Assembly (NCBI GenBank): GCA_016872775.1
Contig: VGZA01000008.1
Coordinates: forward strand, 1 to 64,000
Direction: 5' to 3'
Source of the DNA: Planctomycetota bacterium
GTDB taxonomy: Bacteria; Planctomycetota; Planctomycetia; Pirellulales; Pirellulaceae
DNA length: 64,000 bases
Each line of letters begins with the position of its first letter. Position 1 is the first letter of the stretch. The notes under the pieces were generated by a model. The model saw only the letters and a list, made by a program, of their open reading frames with translations. It did not search any database and was not told where the DNA came from. This document shows positions 16,795 through 24,969 of this stretch, piece after piece. The translations under genes were made by a program, and so were the position numbers.

Positions 16795-17589
16795 ATGCGC
16801 CAATACCTGGATTTGTTGCGGCATATCATCGAGCACGGAAATGCCAAGTCCGACCGGACCGGGACGGGGACATTGAGCATTTTCGGGTACCAGATGCGGT
16901 TTGACCTGCAAGCCGGTTTTCCGCTCTTGACCACCAAGAAGCTCCACCTTCGTTCGATTATTCACGAACTGCTCTGGTTCCTGCGGGGAGAAACGAATGT
17001 GCGCTACCTGCGGGAAAACAAAGTGCGGATATGGGACGAGTGGGCCGATGAGCAGGGAGAATTGGGTCCTGTCTATGGGCACCAGTGGCGCTCGTGGTCC
17101 GGCGCGGGCGGTGAGTCGATCGACCAGATCCAGGAGGTACTCGATCAGATTCGTCAGAATCCCGATTCGCGGCGATTGATCGTCAGTGCCTGGAACGTCT
17201 CCGATCTGCCGCGGATGGCTTTACCGCCTTGCCATTTGCTGTTTCAGTTTTACGTGGCCGACGGGCGATTATCCTGCCAGCTCTACCAACGCAGTGCAGA
17301 TGTATTCCTGGGTGTTCCATTTAACATCGCCTCGTATGCACTGCTGACGCTGATGGTCGCGCAGGTAAGCGGTCTGCAGCCGGGCGAGTTCGTGCACACC
17401 TTCGGTGATGCCCACCTTTATTCGAACCATCTGGATCAGGCCCGTATCCAGCTCACGCGCGAGCCTCGCCCGCTGCCAATCATGCGTTTGAACCCCGCCG
17501 TCGATTCGTTGTTCCAGTTCCGCTTCGAGGACTTCGAATTGTGTGATTATGACCCTCACCCGCACATTCCAGCCCCGGTTTCGGTTTAG
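16795..17589 (+). CDS. thyA: Thymidylate synthase ThyA
   Basis: Methylates dUMP to dTMP using 5,10-methylene-tetrahydrofolate, releasing dihydrofolate. The product has 264 residues, the same length as E. coli ThyA. RTGTG (21-25) and the active-site [14 protein letters not shown] place the nucleophile at C146, as in E. coli. [20 protein letters not shown] and HLYSNHLDQ are the folate- and dUMP-contacting segments. An upstream in-frame ATG at 16759 would add 12 unrelated residues, so 16795 is preferred. folA follows 68 bp downstream and recycles the dihydrofolate made here. Confidence 0.97.
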   Translation: MRQYLDLLRHIIEHGNAKSDRTGTGTLSIFGYQMRFDLQAGFPLLTTKKLHLRSIIHELLWFLRGETNVRYLRENKVRIWDEWADEQGELGPVYGHQWRSWSGAGGESIDQIQEVLDQIRQNPDSRRLIVSAWNVSDLPRMALPPCHLLFQFYVADGRLSCQLYQRSADVFLGVPFNIASYALLTLMVAQVSGLQPGEFVHTFGDAHLYSNHLDQARIQLTREPRPLPIMRLNPAVDSLFQFRFEDFELCDYDPHPHIPAPVSV

Positions 17590-17657
17590 CGTTTCGCCCG
17601 GTCGTTGGCACTTTCGGTTATTCTTGATTCCTTCCATCCGCTGGACTGGGGGTTCCG

Positions 17658-18155
17658 ATGCGTTTGTCGATGATTGTGGCAATGGACCGGGGACGGTTGA
17701 TTGGCAGAGAGGGCGGATTGCCCTGGCGTTTGTCGGCCGATCTGCGTCGATTCAAGCAGCTGACCATGGGCCACCACCTGATCATGGGTCGGGCCACTTT
17801 TGAGTCGATCGGACGAGTTCTCCCCGGTCGAACAACGATCGTGCTCAGCCGCAGTCCTGACTACCGGTCGGCGGGCGTGCTGATCGCACCAGGCCTGGAT
17901 CAGGCCCTGCGGTTGTGCCAGGGCGATTCGGAAGTTTTCGTGGTGGGGGGCGGCCAGATCTATGCCGAAGCGATGTCGCGGGTCGATCGTATTTACCTGA
18001 CGATTGTCGACGCCGAACTGGCAGGCGATACCTGGTTCCCGACGCTCGAATGCGCTCGCTGGCAAATGGTGCTTGACGAACGCCACGCCGCCGACGAAAA
18101 AAATGAGTACCCACACACGTTTCGGATACTGGATCGAATCCTCGAGACCGTTTGA
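17658..18155 (+). CDS. folA: Dihydrofolate reductase
   Basis: NADPH-dependent reduction of dihydrofolate to tetrahydrofolate. The 165-residue product has SMIVAMDRGRLIGREGGLPW (4-23) with the substrate-binding loop, LSADLRRFKQLTMG carrying the family's conserved acidic position, MGRATFESIGRVLPGR (NADPH-binding GRxTxxSIG...LPGR), and FVVGGGQIYAEAM near 95-107. It lies just after thyA, a classic functional pairing. Its stop codon is followed within 12 bases by the start of an NTF2-like gene. Confidence 0.95.
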   Translation: MRLSMIVAMDRGRLIGREGGLPWRLSADLRRFKQLTMGHHLIMGRATFESIGRVLPGRTTIVLSRSPDYRSAGVLIAPGLDQALRLCQGDSEVFVVGGGQIYAEAMSRVDRIYLTIVDAELAGDTWFPTLECARWQMVLDERHAADEKNEYPHTFRILDRILETV

Positions 18156-18166
18156 GGCGCGTAACT

Positions 18167-18562
18167 ATGGCGGATGATTCGCGGATCGTAAATGAACTAC
18201 TGGCGCTCACGCAGCGATTGCTGAATGCGATCGTTACCGGCGACTGGCCAACCTACGCGGCGTTTTGTGATCCATCGTTGACCTGTTTCGAGCCTGAGGC
18301 GCGGGGACAGCTGGTGGAAGGAATGTCGTTTCATCAGTTCTATTTCGATCTGGCGTCGCCCGGCCGGCGACAGATTACCGTCACCCAACCCCATGTTCGC
18401 CTGCTGGGGCCAGACGCGGCGGTGGTAAGTTACGTGCGTTTGACGCAATCGGTCGACGCACAAGGGACTCCGCACACGTCCCGTTATGAGGAATCCCGGG
18501 TCTGGCATCGCCGCAATGGCGAATGGAAACATGTGCACTTCCATCGCTCGGCGAACGAGTAG
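18167..18562 (+). CDS. NTF2-like / SnoaL-like protein (CaMKII-association-domain type)
   Basis: The 131-residue product is a single NTF2-fold domain. RIVNELLALTQRLLNAIVTGDW forms the first helices. Conserved cone-lining segments follow: DPSLTCFEPEARG, LVEGMSFHQFYFDL, and VSYVRLTQS, with the final strands RYEESRVWHRRNGEWKHVHFHRS typical of the calcium/calmodulin kinase II association-domain family. Bacterial members are cytosolic, often dimers or oligomers, with no agreed reaction. An ATG nine bases after GAGG was chosen over a TTG overlapping the folA stop. It is likely co-transcribed with thyA-folA, but nothing links it chemically to folate. Confidence 0.8.
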   Translation: MADDSRIVNELLALTQRLLNAIVTGDWPTYAAFCDPSLTCFEPEARGQLVEGMSFHQFYFDLASPGRRQITVTQPHVRLLGPDAAVVSYVRLTQSVDAQGTPHTSRYEESRVWHRRNGEWKHVHFHRSANE

Positions 18563-19056
18563 CAGTTTTTGCTGCCCCGAAGTGGGCCTTCTTTGCAAAT
18601 CAACCGCTCACGGCGGACTGCCACGCGTACAGCACACGAACGCCGGTTCGATCGCCATGATTCCTCGCCGTTTCAGTTTCGGTCTCGGCGACGTCGGTTA
18701 GTGCCGATGGGACGATGCGCTCGACCGAGGAACTCGGATCGGTACCCGTTGTAGCCAGGGTAGCCGGAATACCGGCAACCGTCGGCTACGCTCCAAAACA
18801 TCCCCTAGGGGGAACGGGGCACTTCTTCGCGGACCGGCGCGGCTGGTGACTCGACGGGCTGGGCTGGTTTGTCGCGCCCGTCCAGGCAATTCGGGACGGA
18901 AAACGGATCGGAACGTGCGACAGGATGAACGCGCACGTCAAATGGCGATCGCAAAATGGCGATCTGAGAAGTCCGTTGTACGGAGTGAGAGGGCTGGGGC
19001 AAGATGCCCCAGACACTTGAGATGCGGTGACTCCGCTCGTTCGTCAGGCCCTTTCG
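18563..19056. other. Gene-free stretch between NTF2-like and epmA genes
   Basis: A 494-bp convergent intergenic region. It contains the 19-bp palindrome at 18994-19012. A minus-strand 42-codon frame (18673-18801) encodes a short Gly/Tyr/Pro-rich patch (YSGYPGYNGY) that could be a gene remnant. No other support for coding. Confidence 0.4.
18994..19012. repeat. 19-bp palindrome CTGGGGCAAGATGCCCCAG, copy 1
   Basis: 7-bp perfect arms around AAGAT. An identical 19-mer is found at 23329-23347, and a diverged form at 23384-23403. It is intergenic, REP-like, and may act as a weak hairpin at transcript ends. Confidence 0.7.
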
Positions 19057-20085
19057 TCAGGCGCGGTCGATCGGAAAGGCGAGTACCTCGTGAATGGACG
19101 ACGCGCCGCACGCGACCATCGCCAGACGATCAAAGCCCAGGGCCACGCCGACGCATGGTGGCAATCCCGACCGCATGGCGTCGAGCATCCGGCTGCATTC
19201 CGGAAGTGCAGGCTTGCCTGAATTCTCTCGTATTTGATTGTTACTCCGGTTCCGTTCTTCCAGGACACTTGGATCGAGCAGTTCGTGGTAGCCGTTGGCC
19301 AGCTCGATCCCGCGATAATAAAGTTCAAACCGCTCGGCGACGCGTACCGCGTCATCGGTCAAAGATCGGACGCGCGCCAAGGCGGCCTGGGATGCGGGAA
19401 AATCGTAGAGGATCTCCGGCACATCGCGCCCCAGATGGGACTCGACATATTGGGCGAGCAGATAGTTAAGCCATTGATCACGATCGATGACGGTCGCGCC
19501 GGCCAGTTGAACGGTCTGGTCTTGCGCGGCAAATGCCGCGAGTTCCTCCACCGTCGCCTGATGGGGGTCGAGCCCAACATGATCGAGAAACGCTTGACGG
19601 TAGCTGCGACGTTCGACCTGTGGAACGCCGAGCAGGTTGCGGGCGAGTTCCGCCAGCAGCTCCATTCCGGATTCGTAGTCGTCGCCGATGCGGTACCATT
19701 CGACGATCGTGAATTCCGGGTTGTGCAGCGGGCCCCGTTCCGCACCGCGGAATGCCTTGCAGACCTGATAAATCGCCGGAGGGCTGCCGGCGGCCAGCAA
19801 CCTCTTCATACAGAATTCGGGAGAGGTCTGCAGCCAGTACCGAGATCCCTGTTCGGGCGTGCAAGGGTCCTCAAACAGGACAACCTTCAGCGGATCGAGG
19901 TGCAGATCGACGACGGTGTCGGCGGAGAGCAACGGCGTATCCACTTCCAGGAAGCCGCGCGCTTCGAAGAAAGCTCGCAAGCGGGCCAGCAACTGGGCCC
20001 GCTCGCGCAACCGATCCCACGGCGCGGAAGGTCCGAAGCGGTTTCCTGCGTCACGTTGTGGCTGGTCGGCCGCCGAATCGGTCAT
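19057..20085 (-). CDS. epmA: EF-P--(R)-beta-lysine ligase EpmA (GenX/PoxA type)
   Basis: A class II lysyl-tRNA-synthetase paralogue without the anticodon-binding domain; it activates (R)-beta-lysine with ATP and joins it to the conserved lysine of EF-P. The 342 residues contain motif 2 (FRGAERGPLHNPEFTIVEWY), the substrate-pocket ELANGYHEL, and motif 3 (GVALGFDRLAMVACG). The start at 20085 gives MTDSAADQ and a normal length (E. coli EpmA is 325). A longer upstream frame overlaps efp and is rejected. It lies directly downstream of efp on the same strand (44 bp), and epmB is divergent beyond efp, so all three parts of the pathway are together. Confidence 0.93.
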   Translation of the reverse strand: MTDSAADQPQRDAGNRFGPSAPWDRLRERAQLLARLRAFFEARGFLEVDTPLLSADTVVDLHLDPLKVVLFEDPCTPEQGSRYWLQTSPEFCMKRLLAAGSPPAIYQVCKAFRGAERGPLHNPEFTIVEWYRIGDDYESGMELLAELARNLLGVPQVERRSYRQAFLDHVGLDPHQATVEELAAFAAQDQTVQLAGATVIDRDQWLNYLLAQYVESHLGRDVPEILYDFPASQAALARVRSLTDDAVRVAERFELYYRGIELANGYHELLDPSVLEERNRSNNQIRENSGKPALPECSRMLDAMRSGLPPCVGVALGFDRLAMVACGASSIHEVLAFPIDRA

Positions 20086-20129
20086 GGGAAGCCGTGGTAC
20101 ATTCCCCGATCTATGGGCTTGAGCGGGCT

Positions 20130-20699
20130 CTAACTGCGGACCCGTTCGACGTATTCGCCTGTCCGCGTATCGATGCGCAGGATATCGCCAATATTGATGA
20201 ACAGGGGCGCAAGCACTTCGCCGCCCGTTTCCAGCTTGATCTGCTTGGTGACGTTGGTGGCCGTATCGCCGCGGGCGCCAGGTTCGCAGTACTCGACTTT
20301 CAAATTGACGTGGGGCGGAGGTTCCATGGTGATCGGATTGCCGTTGTACAGCAGCATCTTGCAGACGGTTCCCTCTTTGATCCATTTCCAACCGTCGTCG
20401 ACCTGTTCCGCGGACAACTCGTACTGGTCATACGTCTCCTGATTCATGAACACGAAGGTGTCGACCTGCTTGTACAGGAACTGGGCATCGACTTCCTCGA
20501 CATCCGCCGAGTCGAGAGTGTCGCCCCCTTTGTAGACCCGGTCGAGGGTCGTGCCGCGGATCAGATTTTTCAGGCGGCACTTGTACAACGCGTTGCCTTT
20601 GCCTGGCTTCACGAAGTTCATTTCCACCATCAAATAGGGCTCGCCATCGATCTGTACCTTGAGCCCTTTGCGAAAATCACTGGTCTTGTACGTACTCAC
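20130..20699 (-). CDS. efp: Translation elongation factor P
   Basis: EF-P enters the ribosomal E site and relieves stalling at consecutive prolines. The 189-residue product has the three beta-barrel domains: an N-terminal KOW-like domain (to ~65), then two OB-like domains ending with IDTRTGEYVERVRS. The modification loop reads PGKGNA with lysine at position 34, the residue that receives beta-lysine from EpmA. The gene starts with GTG, five bases after GGGAG. Transcription likely runs efp-epmA. Confidence 0.97.
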   Translation of the reverse strand: MSTYKTSDFRKGLKVQIDGEPYLMVEMNFVKPGKGNALYKCRLKNLIRGTTLDRVYKGGDTLDSADVEEVDAQFLYKQVDTFVFMNQETYDQYELSAEQVDDGWKWIKEGTVCKMLLYNGNPITMEPPPHVNLKVEYCEPGARGDTATNVTKQIKLETGGEVLAPLFINIGDILRIDTRTGEYVERVRS

Positions 20700-20803
20700 T
20701 TGTACTCCCTACCTCGCTATCTTCTCGTCAACAGGTATGTTACCAAGGGGGTGATTATAAGCGGCGGGTTGCTTTTTGGAGAAGGCTGGACAGGGCTGCG
20801 GGG

Positions 20804-21868
20804 ATGCTGGAAATAGCCGGGAAACGGTCGAAAAACGAGATAATCGCCGAGTCGACGGACGGCTTGTGGAGCGAATCGTGGCGGGAAATTCTCAAAACGG
20901 CGGTGCGCGACGTCGCCGAATTGTGCCGACGGCTCGCACTGCCCGCGGGAATTGCTTCGACGGTTTCCGCTGCGGGCGTCGATTTTCCGCTGCTGGTGCC
21001 AGCCCCCTATCTCTCCCGGATTCGCCCCGGTGACCCGAACGACCCGTTGCTGCTTCAGATTCTGCCCCGACTGGACGAACTCGAACCGCGTTCAGGTTTT
21101 TCCCTCGACCCCGTCGGCGATCTGGCGGCGCAGCGTGAGCCAGGAATGCTCTGCAAGTACCAGCGCCGCGCATTGCTGGTACTGACCGGTGCCTGCGCGG
21201 TGCATTGCCGCTATTGTTTCCGCCGTCATTTTCCCTACAGCGATGCACCGCGCGGGCTGGATGCCTGGGAAGGGGCGCTCGACGAACTGCAGCGATCGAC
21301 GACGATCGACGAAGTGATCCTCAGCGGTGGCGACCCCTGGATGTGGGTCGACGATCAGTTCACGGAGTTCGTTCGCCGACTGAACCGACTGGACCATCTG
21401 CGTCGGCTGCGCGTTCATACGCGCCTGCCGATCATGATCCCCCAACGCGTCACGGCCTCGCTGCTCGCTACGCTTACCAACACCCGGCTCACTCCCTTTG
21501 TCGTCGTGCATATCAACCATCCCCGCGAAATCGACGACGATGTGTCACGCGCTTTACGGCTGCTGGTCGACGCCGGTATTGTTGTGCTCAACCAGGCCGT
21601 TCTGTTGCGCGGTGTGAACGACGCGGTCGATCCTCTGGAAGAACTCTGCCTGCGTCTGGTGCAGCTTCGCGTTCTGCCGTACTACCTGCACCAGTTGGAT
21701 CGCGTGCAGGGAAGCGCGCATTTCGAAGTTCCTCGGGAGACGGGTCAACGGATCGTCGCCGAACTGCTGGCCCGGCTGCCTGGATACGCGGTACCGCGGT
21801 ATGTCGTCGAGTTGCCTGGCGCCGTTTCTAAGATTCCGTTGCCGTTGCAGGTGGAGTTTCCCGAGTAG
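20804..21868 (+). CDS. epmB: EF-P beta-lysylation protein EpmB (lysine 2,3-aminomutase family)
   Basis: A radical-SAM, PLP-dependent aminomutase that converts (S)-alpha-lysine to (R)-beta-lysine for EpmA. Among 354 residues, the CxxxCxxC cluster ligands are C131, C135 and C138 (CAVHCRYCFRRHF). LSGGDPW follows as the glycine-rich SAM-binding motif, and the C-terminal LPGAVSKIP places the PLP lysine at about K343. Length and the short N-terminal extension fit EpmB rather than catabolic KamA, which is longer and has extra C-terminal oligomerisation sequence. It is divergent from efp (104 bp). No epmC hydroxylase is visible. Confidence 0.92.
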   Translation: MLEIAGKRSKNEIIAESTDGLWSESWREILKTAVRDVAELCRRLALPAGIASTVSAAGVDFPLLVPAPYLSRIRPGDPNDPLLLQILPRLDELEPRSGFSLDPVGDLAAQREPGMLCKYQRRALLVLTGACAVHCRYCFRRHFPYSDAPRGLDAWEGALDELQRSTTIDEVILSGGDPWMWVDDQFTEFVRRLNRLDHLRRLRVHTRLPIMIPQRVTASLLATLTNTRLTPFVVVHINHPREIDDDVSRALRLLVDAGIVVLNQAVLLRGVNDAVDPLEELCLRLVQLRVLPYYLHQLDRVQGSAHFEVPRETGQRIVAELLARLPGYAVPRYVVELPGAVSKIPLPLQVEFPE

Positions 21869-21991
21869 GCGTCCGAGAGTCCAAAGTTGCCGGTTATTCC
21901 GCGCCGAGGACACCCGGCCGCACTGGGAGCACCCGCTGTTCGCATTGCGGACGTTCTACGAGGCAATTAGCGTGGACGGAATGAGGTCCGA

Positions 21992-22843
21992 ATGACGCTA
22001 CTGCCGCACGTCGCATTGTTCTTTATTCCATTCCTGGCGATTCTACTGGTATATCCGTTGCTGCTGAAGCGATCGTTGCGTGCGATTCCTGTGGTCGAGC
22101 CCTCGTTGCGCCGACAACTCGATCAACTTGCCGCAAATCGCAATCTGTCAATCGACGATTTCGTGATCTGGAACACGCGGGGCAAACTGGCCAATGCCAT
22201 GCTCGTCGGCGCCATTCCCTGGCGTCGATTTATTGTGCTCACGGATGAACTGCTGCGACGATTGGACGGGCCCGGTGTCATGGCGATGGTCGGTCATGAG
22301 CTTGCCCATGTCCGCCGAGGACATCCCTTGGCGCGGGTCGTACTGGTTGCGCTGCCGCTCTGGTCCTGGCTGTGGATACAACCGACCGTTCCGGAATTCG
22401 GCACTGCCGTGATCGACTTTCTGCGGTCGCGGATGCCGACCGACGCCCGCCCCGAACTGTTGGTATTTTTTCTGGTTCCGATGGCGCTGGCGTTGGGGCT
22501 GCACCTCGCACTTGGTCTGTTTTCCAGACTGCTGGAACATGATGCCGACCTGTGCGCGTGCGGCTTTTACGAGCCGACCACCACCGATGAGCAGCGGCAA
22601 CGGGAGGTTGCCGAATTGCGGGCAGCGCTGGGGAAACTCGTTCCCCGCGACCAGATCGACCGGCAGACCTGGCTGCATCCCAGCCCTCGCGCTCGCATCG
22701 AATTGCTCCGCGATGCGCTGGGCCACACCGAAGCCGCGTTGCGCGTGCGACGTACCGTTGCTCACACCACGCGAACCATGGCGTTTGTGTTTGCCGCCGT
22801 GCCGCTACTGGCTTTGCTCGTGCATGCGACGTCGGGGACCTGA
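21992..22843 (+). CDS. M48-type membrane zinc metallopeptidase (HtpX/BlaR-like)
   Basis: The 283-residue integral membrane protease has an N-terminal membrane helix (ALFFIPFLAILLVYPLLL), a soluble substrate domain, and the zinc motif GHELAHVRRGH with H102, E103 and H106. Two hydrophobic hairpins follow (LVALPLWSWLWI and FFLVPMALALGLHLALGLF), then LEHDADLCA, whose glutamate is the expected third ligand. The end is another membrane helix. The layout resembles Peptidase M48/M56-like quality-control or signalling proteases. There is no neighbouring repressor to suggest a BlaR-type sensor. The ATG follows GAGG by five bases. Confidence 0.85.
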   Translation: MTLLPHVALFFIPFLAILLVYPLLLKRSLRAIPVVEPSLRRQLDQLAANRNLSIDDFVIWNTRGKLANAMLVGAIPWRRFIVLTDELLRRLDGPGVMAMVGHELAHVRRGHPLARVVLVALPLWSWLWIQPTVPEFGTAVIDFLRSRMPTDARPELLVFFLVPMALALGLHLALGLFSRLLEHDADLCACGFYEPTTTDEQRQREVAELRAALGKLVPRDQIDRQTWLHPSPRARIELLRDALGHTEAALRVRRTVAHTTRTMAFVFAAVPLLALLVHATSGT

Positions 22844-23069
22844 GCGCCCCAACGAGCACCTCACTGAGCGCCCCAACGAGCGCGCGGCACCGGCCTCGCG
22901 AAGTCGTGCCGCGACAATCGCTGCGATCGTTACGATGCGTCAGCGCGGAGAAGTTTTTCTCGATGATCCAGCTTTCGCGATTGGCAAACTCTCGACTCGC
23001 GACCTCAGCGGGACCGATACAGATTACCAGTCAACTCCCCCCCTCAGGTCGCCGACGGAGAGAATCGCA

Positions 23070-23321
23070 ATGATCACGACAGAATCCGCTCTGGTCGATC
23101 GAATCGACGCCGCCATTCAAACCAGCCCGTACTTTCAAGGAAAGAAGCTGCGAATCGAAGCTGCCGACGGTCGGATTGTGCTCAAAGGAAATGTCAGCAG
23201 CTACTTCCAAAAGCAGATGGCCCAGGAGGCGGTTCGACGCGTTCAAGGCGTGCACCAGATCGAGAACGATCTGCAGGTCGAATGGCCGCTGGCCGAAGCT
23301 GCGGTCCGCGAAACGGCCTGA
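23070..23321 (+). CDS. Single BON-domain protein, 83 aa
   Basis: The ATG follows GGAG by ten bases. The whole product is one BON domain: a helix (ESALVDRIDAAIQTSPYFQG), a strand KKLRIEAADGRIVLKGNVSS, helix KQMAQEAVRRVQGVHQIEND, and final strand LQVEW. BON domains bind phospholipids or scaffold envelope proteins. There is no signal peptide or second domain, so this copy is cytosolic or relies on another partner. It is followed by two dispersed palindromes and a convergent STAS gene. Confidence 0.82.
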   Translation: MITTESALVDRIDAAIQTSPYFQGKKLRIEAADGRIVLKGNVSSYFQKQMAQEAVRRVQGVHQIENDLQVEWPLAEAAVRETA

Positions 23322-23328
23322 GAACTTG

Positions 23329-23403
23329 CTGGGGCAAGATGCCCCAGCCACGGAAGAAATCGACACTTGCTCCAGATTGGTTTGCTGGGGCTGAATGCCC
23401 AAG
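23329..23403. repeat. 19-bp palindrome copy 2 plus diverged copy 3
   Basis: 23329-23347 is CTGGGGCAAGATGCCCCAG, identical to 18994-19012. At 23384-23403, GCTGGGGCTGAATGCCCAAG is a degenerate copy in the same orientation. Both lie between the stop of the BON gene and the convergent STAS gene. Confidence 0.65.
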
Positions 23404-23466
23404 CCGCGGCGAAGACCCCAAGACGATTGACTTCGCTCCGGCGCGACGATCTTTGTTCGATCGATG

Positions 23467-23847
23467 CTAGCGCGGTAGCTGCCGATGTGCCGACAACACG
23501 GCCGCTTCGCGCGATTCGTATTCCGCAAGACGCTCTCCCAACCGCGATCGCCGCAGCACCTCGCGATTGTTCTCGGACAGTCCCGTCAGTCGCAGGATTC
23601 CGCCCTGGGATTGCACAAGGTTGTTGAGACGCAGCATCTGCGACAACAACTCACTCTTGAAGACCGGAACATCCTCAAGATCCAAAACCATGCGTCGCGT
23701 CAGATGGCTCTGCATCATCTGGAAAAGATTGTCCGCGATCTGACCGCAGTGAGCGACGTCCGCCGCGGGGGATCGTAGTTTCACAAACAACCATCCTGGT
23801 CCACGTTCGATTTCGGTCCGCCATTCCCGTTCGACGTCGGTCTGCAT
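23467..23847 (-). CDS. STAS-domain protein (anti-sigma factor antagonist-like)
   Basis: 126 residues from an ATG placed six bases after AAGGAG. The product is a single STAS fold: GWLFVKLRSPAADVAHCGQI, HLTRRMVLDLEDVPVFKSEL (central strand-helix), MLRLNNLVQSQGGILRLTGL, and a final helix ending near RLAEYES. In classic SpoIIAA/RsbV proteins the central motif is DSSG with a phosphorylated Ser; here it reads VFKSELL, keeping one Ser but not the Asp or Gly. Regulation by partner switching is therefore possible but not assured, and no anti-sigma kinase is next to it. Confidence 0.78.
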   Translation of the reverse strand: MQTDVEREWRTEIERGPGWLFVKLRSPAADVAHCGQIADNLFQMMQSHLTRRMVLDLEDVPVFKSELLSQMLRLNNLVQSQGGILRLTGLSENNREVLRRSRLGERLAEYESREAAVLSAHRQLPR

Positions 23848-24187
23848 GATTCGCTCCTTCACAACTCGCCAAGAACATGGCCCAAGAGTACCGCCTTGCG
23901 ACCCAGATGATATGACACCGGTCGATTTGAACAAATACCCAAATCAGGTCATGGTAAGATTTCCGTGGCTTCACCCTGACGACTGCCGGCCTTCAACCGT
24001 TCGGACCGCTCTCCGGTTCGTCGTGTCGAACTAAATCAGCGCCCCCTTGTAGGCCGGAATCGAGCCCGGGATACTATCGGGTCCCTGAGACGTGTCCCTG
24101 AGGGATGGGCCGGCTTAAGATACGCAACTTGCCGGCCGATTGGGTTCGCCGCCCGCTTGGTACCCGTCCAGAAACAAAACCGTGATT

Positions 24188-24261
24188 TGTAGGACGAACA
24201 TCTTGTGCGTCCGAGTTAGACGGACAGGATGTCCGTCCTACAGGTTTGATTTCGGACGGGC
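24188..24261 (-). repeat. Dispersed ~75-bp element, copy 2 (inverted)
   Basis: Read on the minus strand it begins GCCCGTCCGAAATCAA and ends GATGTTCGTCCTACA, matching 11791-11868 with small indels and scattered substitutions. The GGACGGACATCCTGTCCGTC core is close to palindromic. Confidence 0.75.
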
Positions 24262-24305
24262 ACTTAGGACGGAGGCGTGACACAAGTGGCACAATACACC
24301 TGTTT

Positions 24306-24322
24306 GTTACTTGGTTTGTAAC
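24306..24322. promoter_or_regulatory. Inverted repeat GTTAC-N7-GTAAC upstream of tpx
   Basis: A 5-bp inverted repeat about 58 bp upstream of the tpx ATG. Short, but well placed for an operator. No known box matches closely enough to name a regulator. Confidence 0.25.
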
Positions 24323-24379
24323 GCGGATTTCCAAGGCGGGAATGGTCCCGCTCCATCATTTATCTGGAGGATTTCGATT

Positions 24380-24898
24380 ATGGCTCGTTCCGGCGCAGTT
24401 ACGTTCAAAGGTGCACCGCTCACGCTGGCCGGTGAGGCGGTCAAGGTGGGCCAGCAAGCTCCCGACTTCACGCTGCACTATTTCGAAGGGGGACTGAAGA
24501 CCATTACCCCGGCCGACCTGCGTGGCAAGCCGACGATCATCAGCGTTGTGCCGTCGCTTGACACCCCGGTATGCCAGATTCAAACCAAGAAATTCAACGA
24601 GGCGTTGGGGGCGCTGGGTGATCGTATTAACGCCCTGACGGTGAGCCTCGACCTGCCGTTTGCCATGAACCGATTCTGCGGTGCCGAGAGCATCAAGAAT
24701 CTTCGTAGCGGCAGCGACTACCAGGATCGTACGTTCGGCAAGAACTGGGGAATGTTAATCGATGAGTTGAAGATTCTGGCCCGCGGTACGTTTGTGCTCG
24801 ACAAGGACGGCAAGGTCGTCTACGCCGAAACGGTCGGCGAGGTTGCCAGCGAGCCCAACTACGATGCCTGCCTGGCGGCGCTCAAGTCGCAGCTGTAA
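24380..24898 (+). CDS. tpx: Thiol peroxidase Tpx (atypical 2-Cys peroxiredoxin)
   Basis: Reduces H2O2 and alkyl hydroperoxides with electrons from thioredoxin. The 172 residues include VKVGQQAPDFTL at the start of the thioredoxin fold, the peroxidatic C65 in SLDTPVCQIQTKKFN, and the resolving C100 in FAMNRFCGAES, the spacing typical of Tpx. ARGTFVLDKDGKVVYAE is the last conserved strand pair. The ATG follows TGGAGG by nine bases; a longer in-frame start at 24311 has no such site. Likely cytosolic, since no signal peptide is present. Confidence 0.95.
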   Translation: MARSGAVTFKGAPLTLAGEAVKVGQQAPDFTLHYFEGGLKTITPADLRGKPTIISVVPSLDTPVCQIQTKKFNEALGALGDRINALTVSLDLPFAMNRFCGAESIKNLRSGSDYQDRTFGKNWGMLIDELKILARGTFVLDKDGKVVYAETVGEVASEPNYDACLAALKSQL

Positions 24899-24932
24899 GC
24901 GTTGTTGTATCGCGGTTCAAGTTACAGTTACA

Positions 24933-24957
24933 GGCCGGTGGTATTCCGCTACCGGCC
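24933..24957. terminator. Hairpin between convergent tpx and ABC-2 permease genes
   Basis: GGCCGGT (24933-24939) pairs with ACCGGCC (24951-24957) across an 11-base loop. It lies 35 bp after the tpx stop and 12 bp from the convergent permease stop. There is no T run, so a bidirectional weak terminator or a transcript-end stabiliser is the most that can be said. Confidence 0.35.
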
Positions 24958-24969
24958 GCTCGGCGTTAA

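Larger units (their letters stand above)
23848..24379. other. Gene-free divergent region between STAS and tpx genes
   Basis: About 530 bp without a convincing gene. It contains the second copy of the dispersed element (24188-24261) and an inverted repeat at 24306-24322 just upstream of tpx. A further GC-rich, self-complementary patch lies near 24080-24115 (tccctgagacgtgtccctgaggga region). Confidence 0.45.

Noticed and set aside
18673-18801. Minus-strand 42-codon frame with a short GYPGYNGY patch
   Set aside because: Too short, no ribosome-binding site, no partner; possibly a remnant but not supported as a gene.
20086-20391. In-frame N-terminal extension of EpmA
   Set aside because: It would run deep into the 3' part of efp on the same strand and adds no family similarity; MTDSAADQ at 20085 gives the normal EpmA length.
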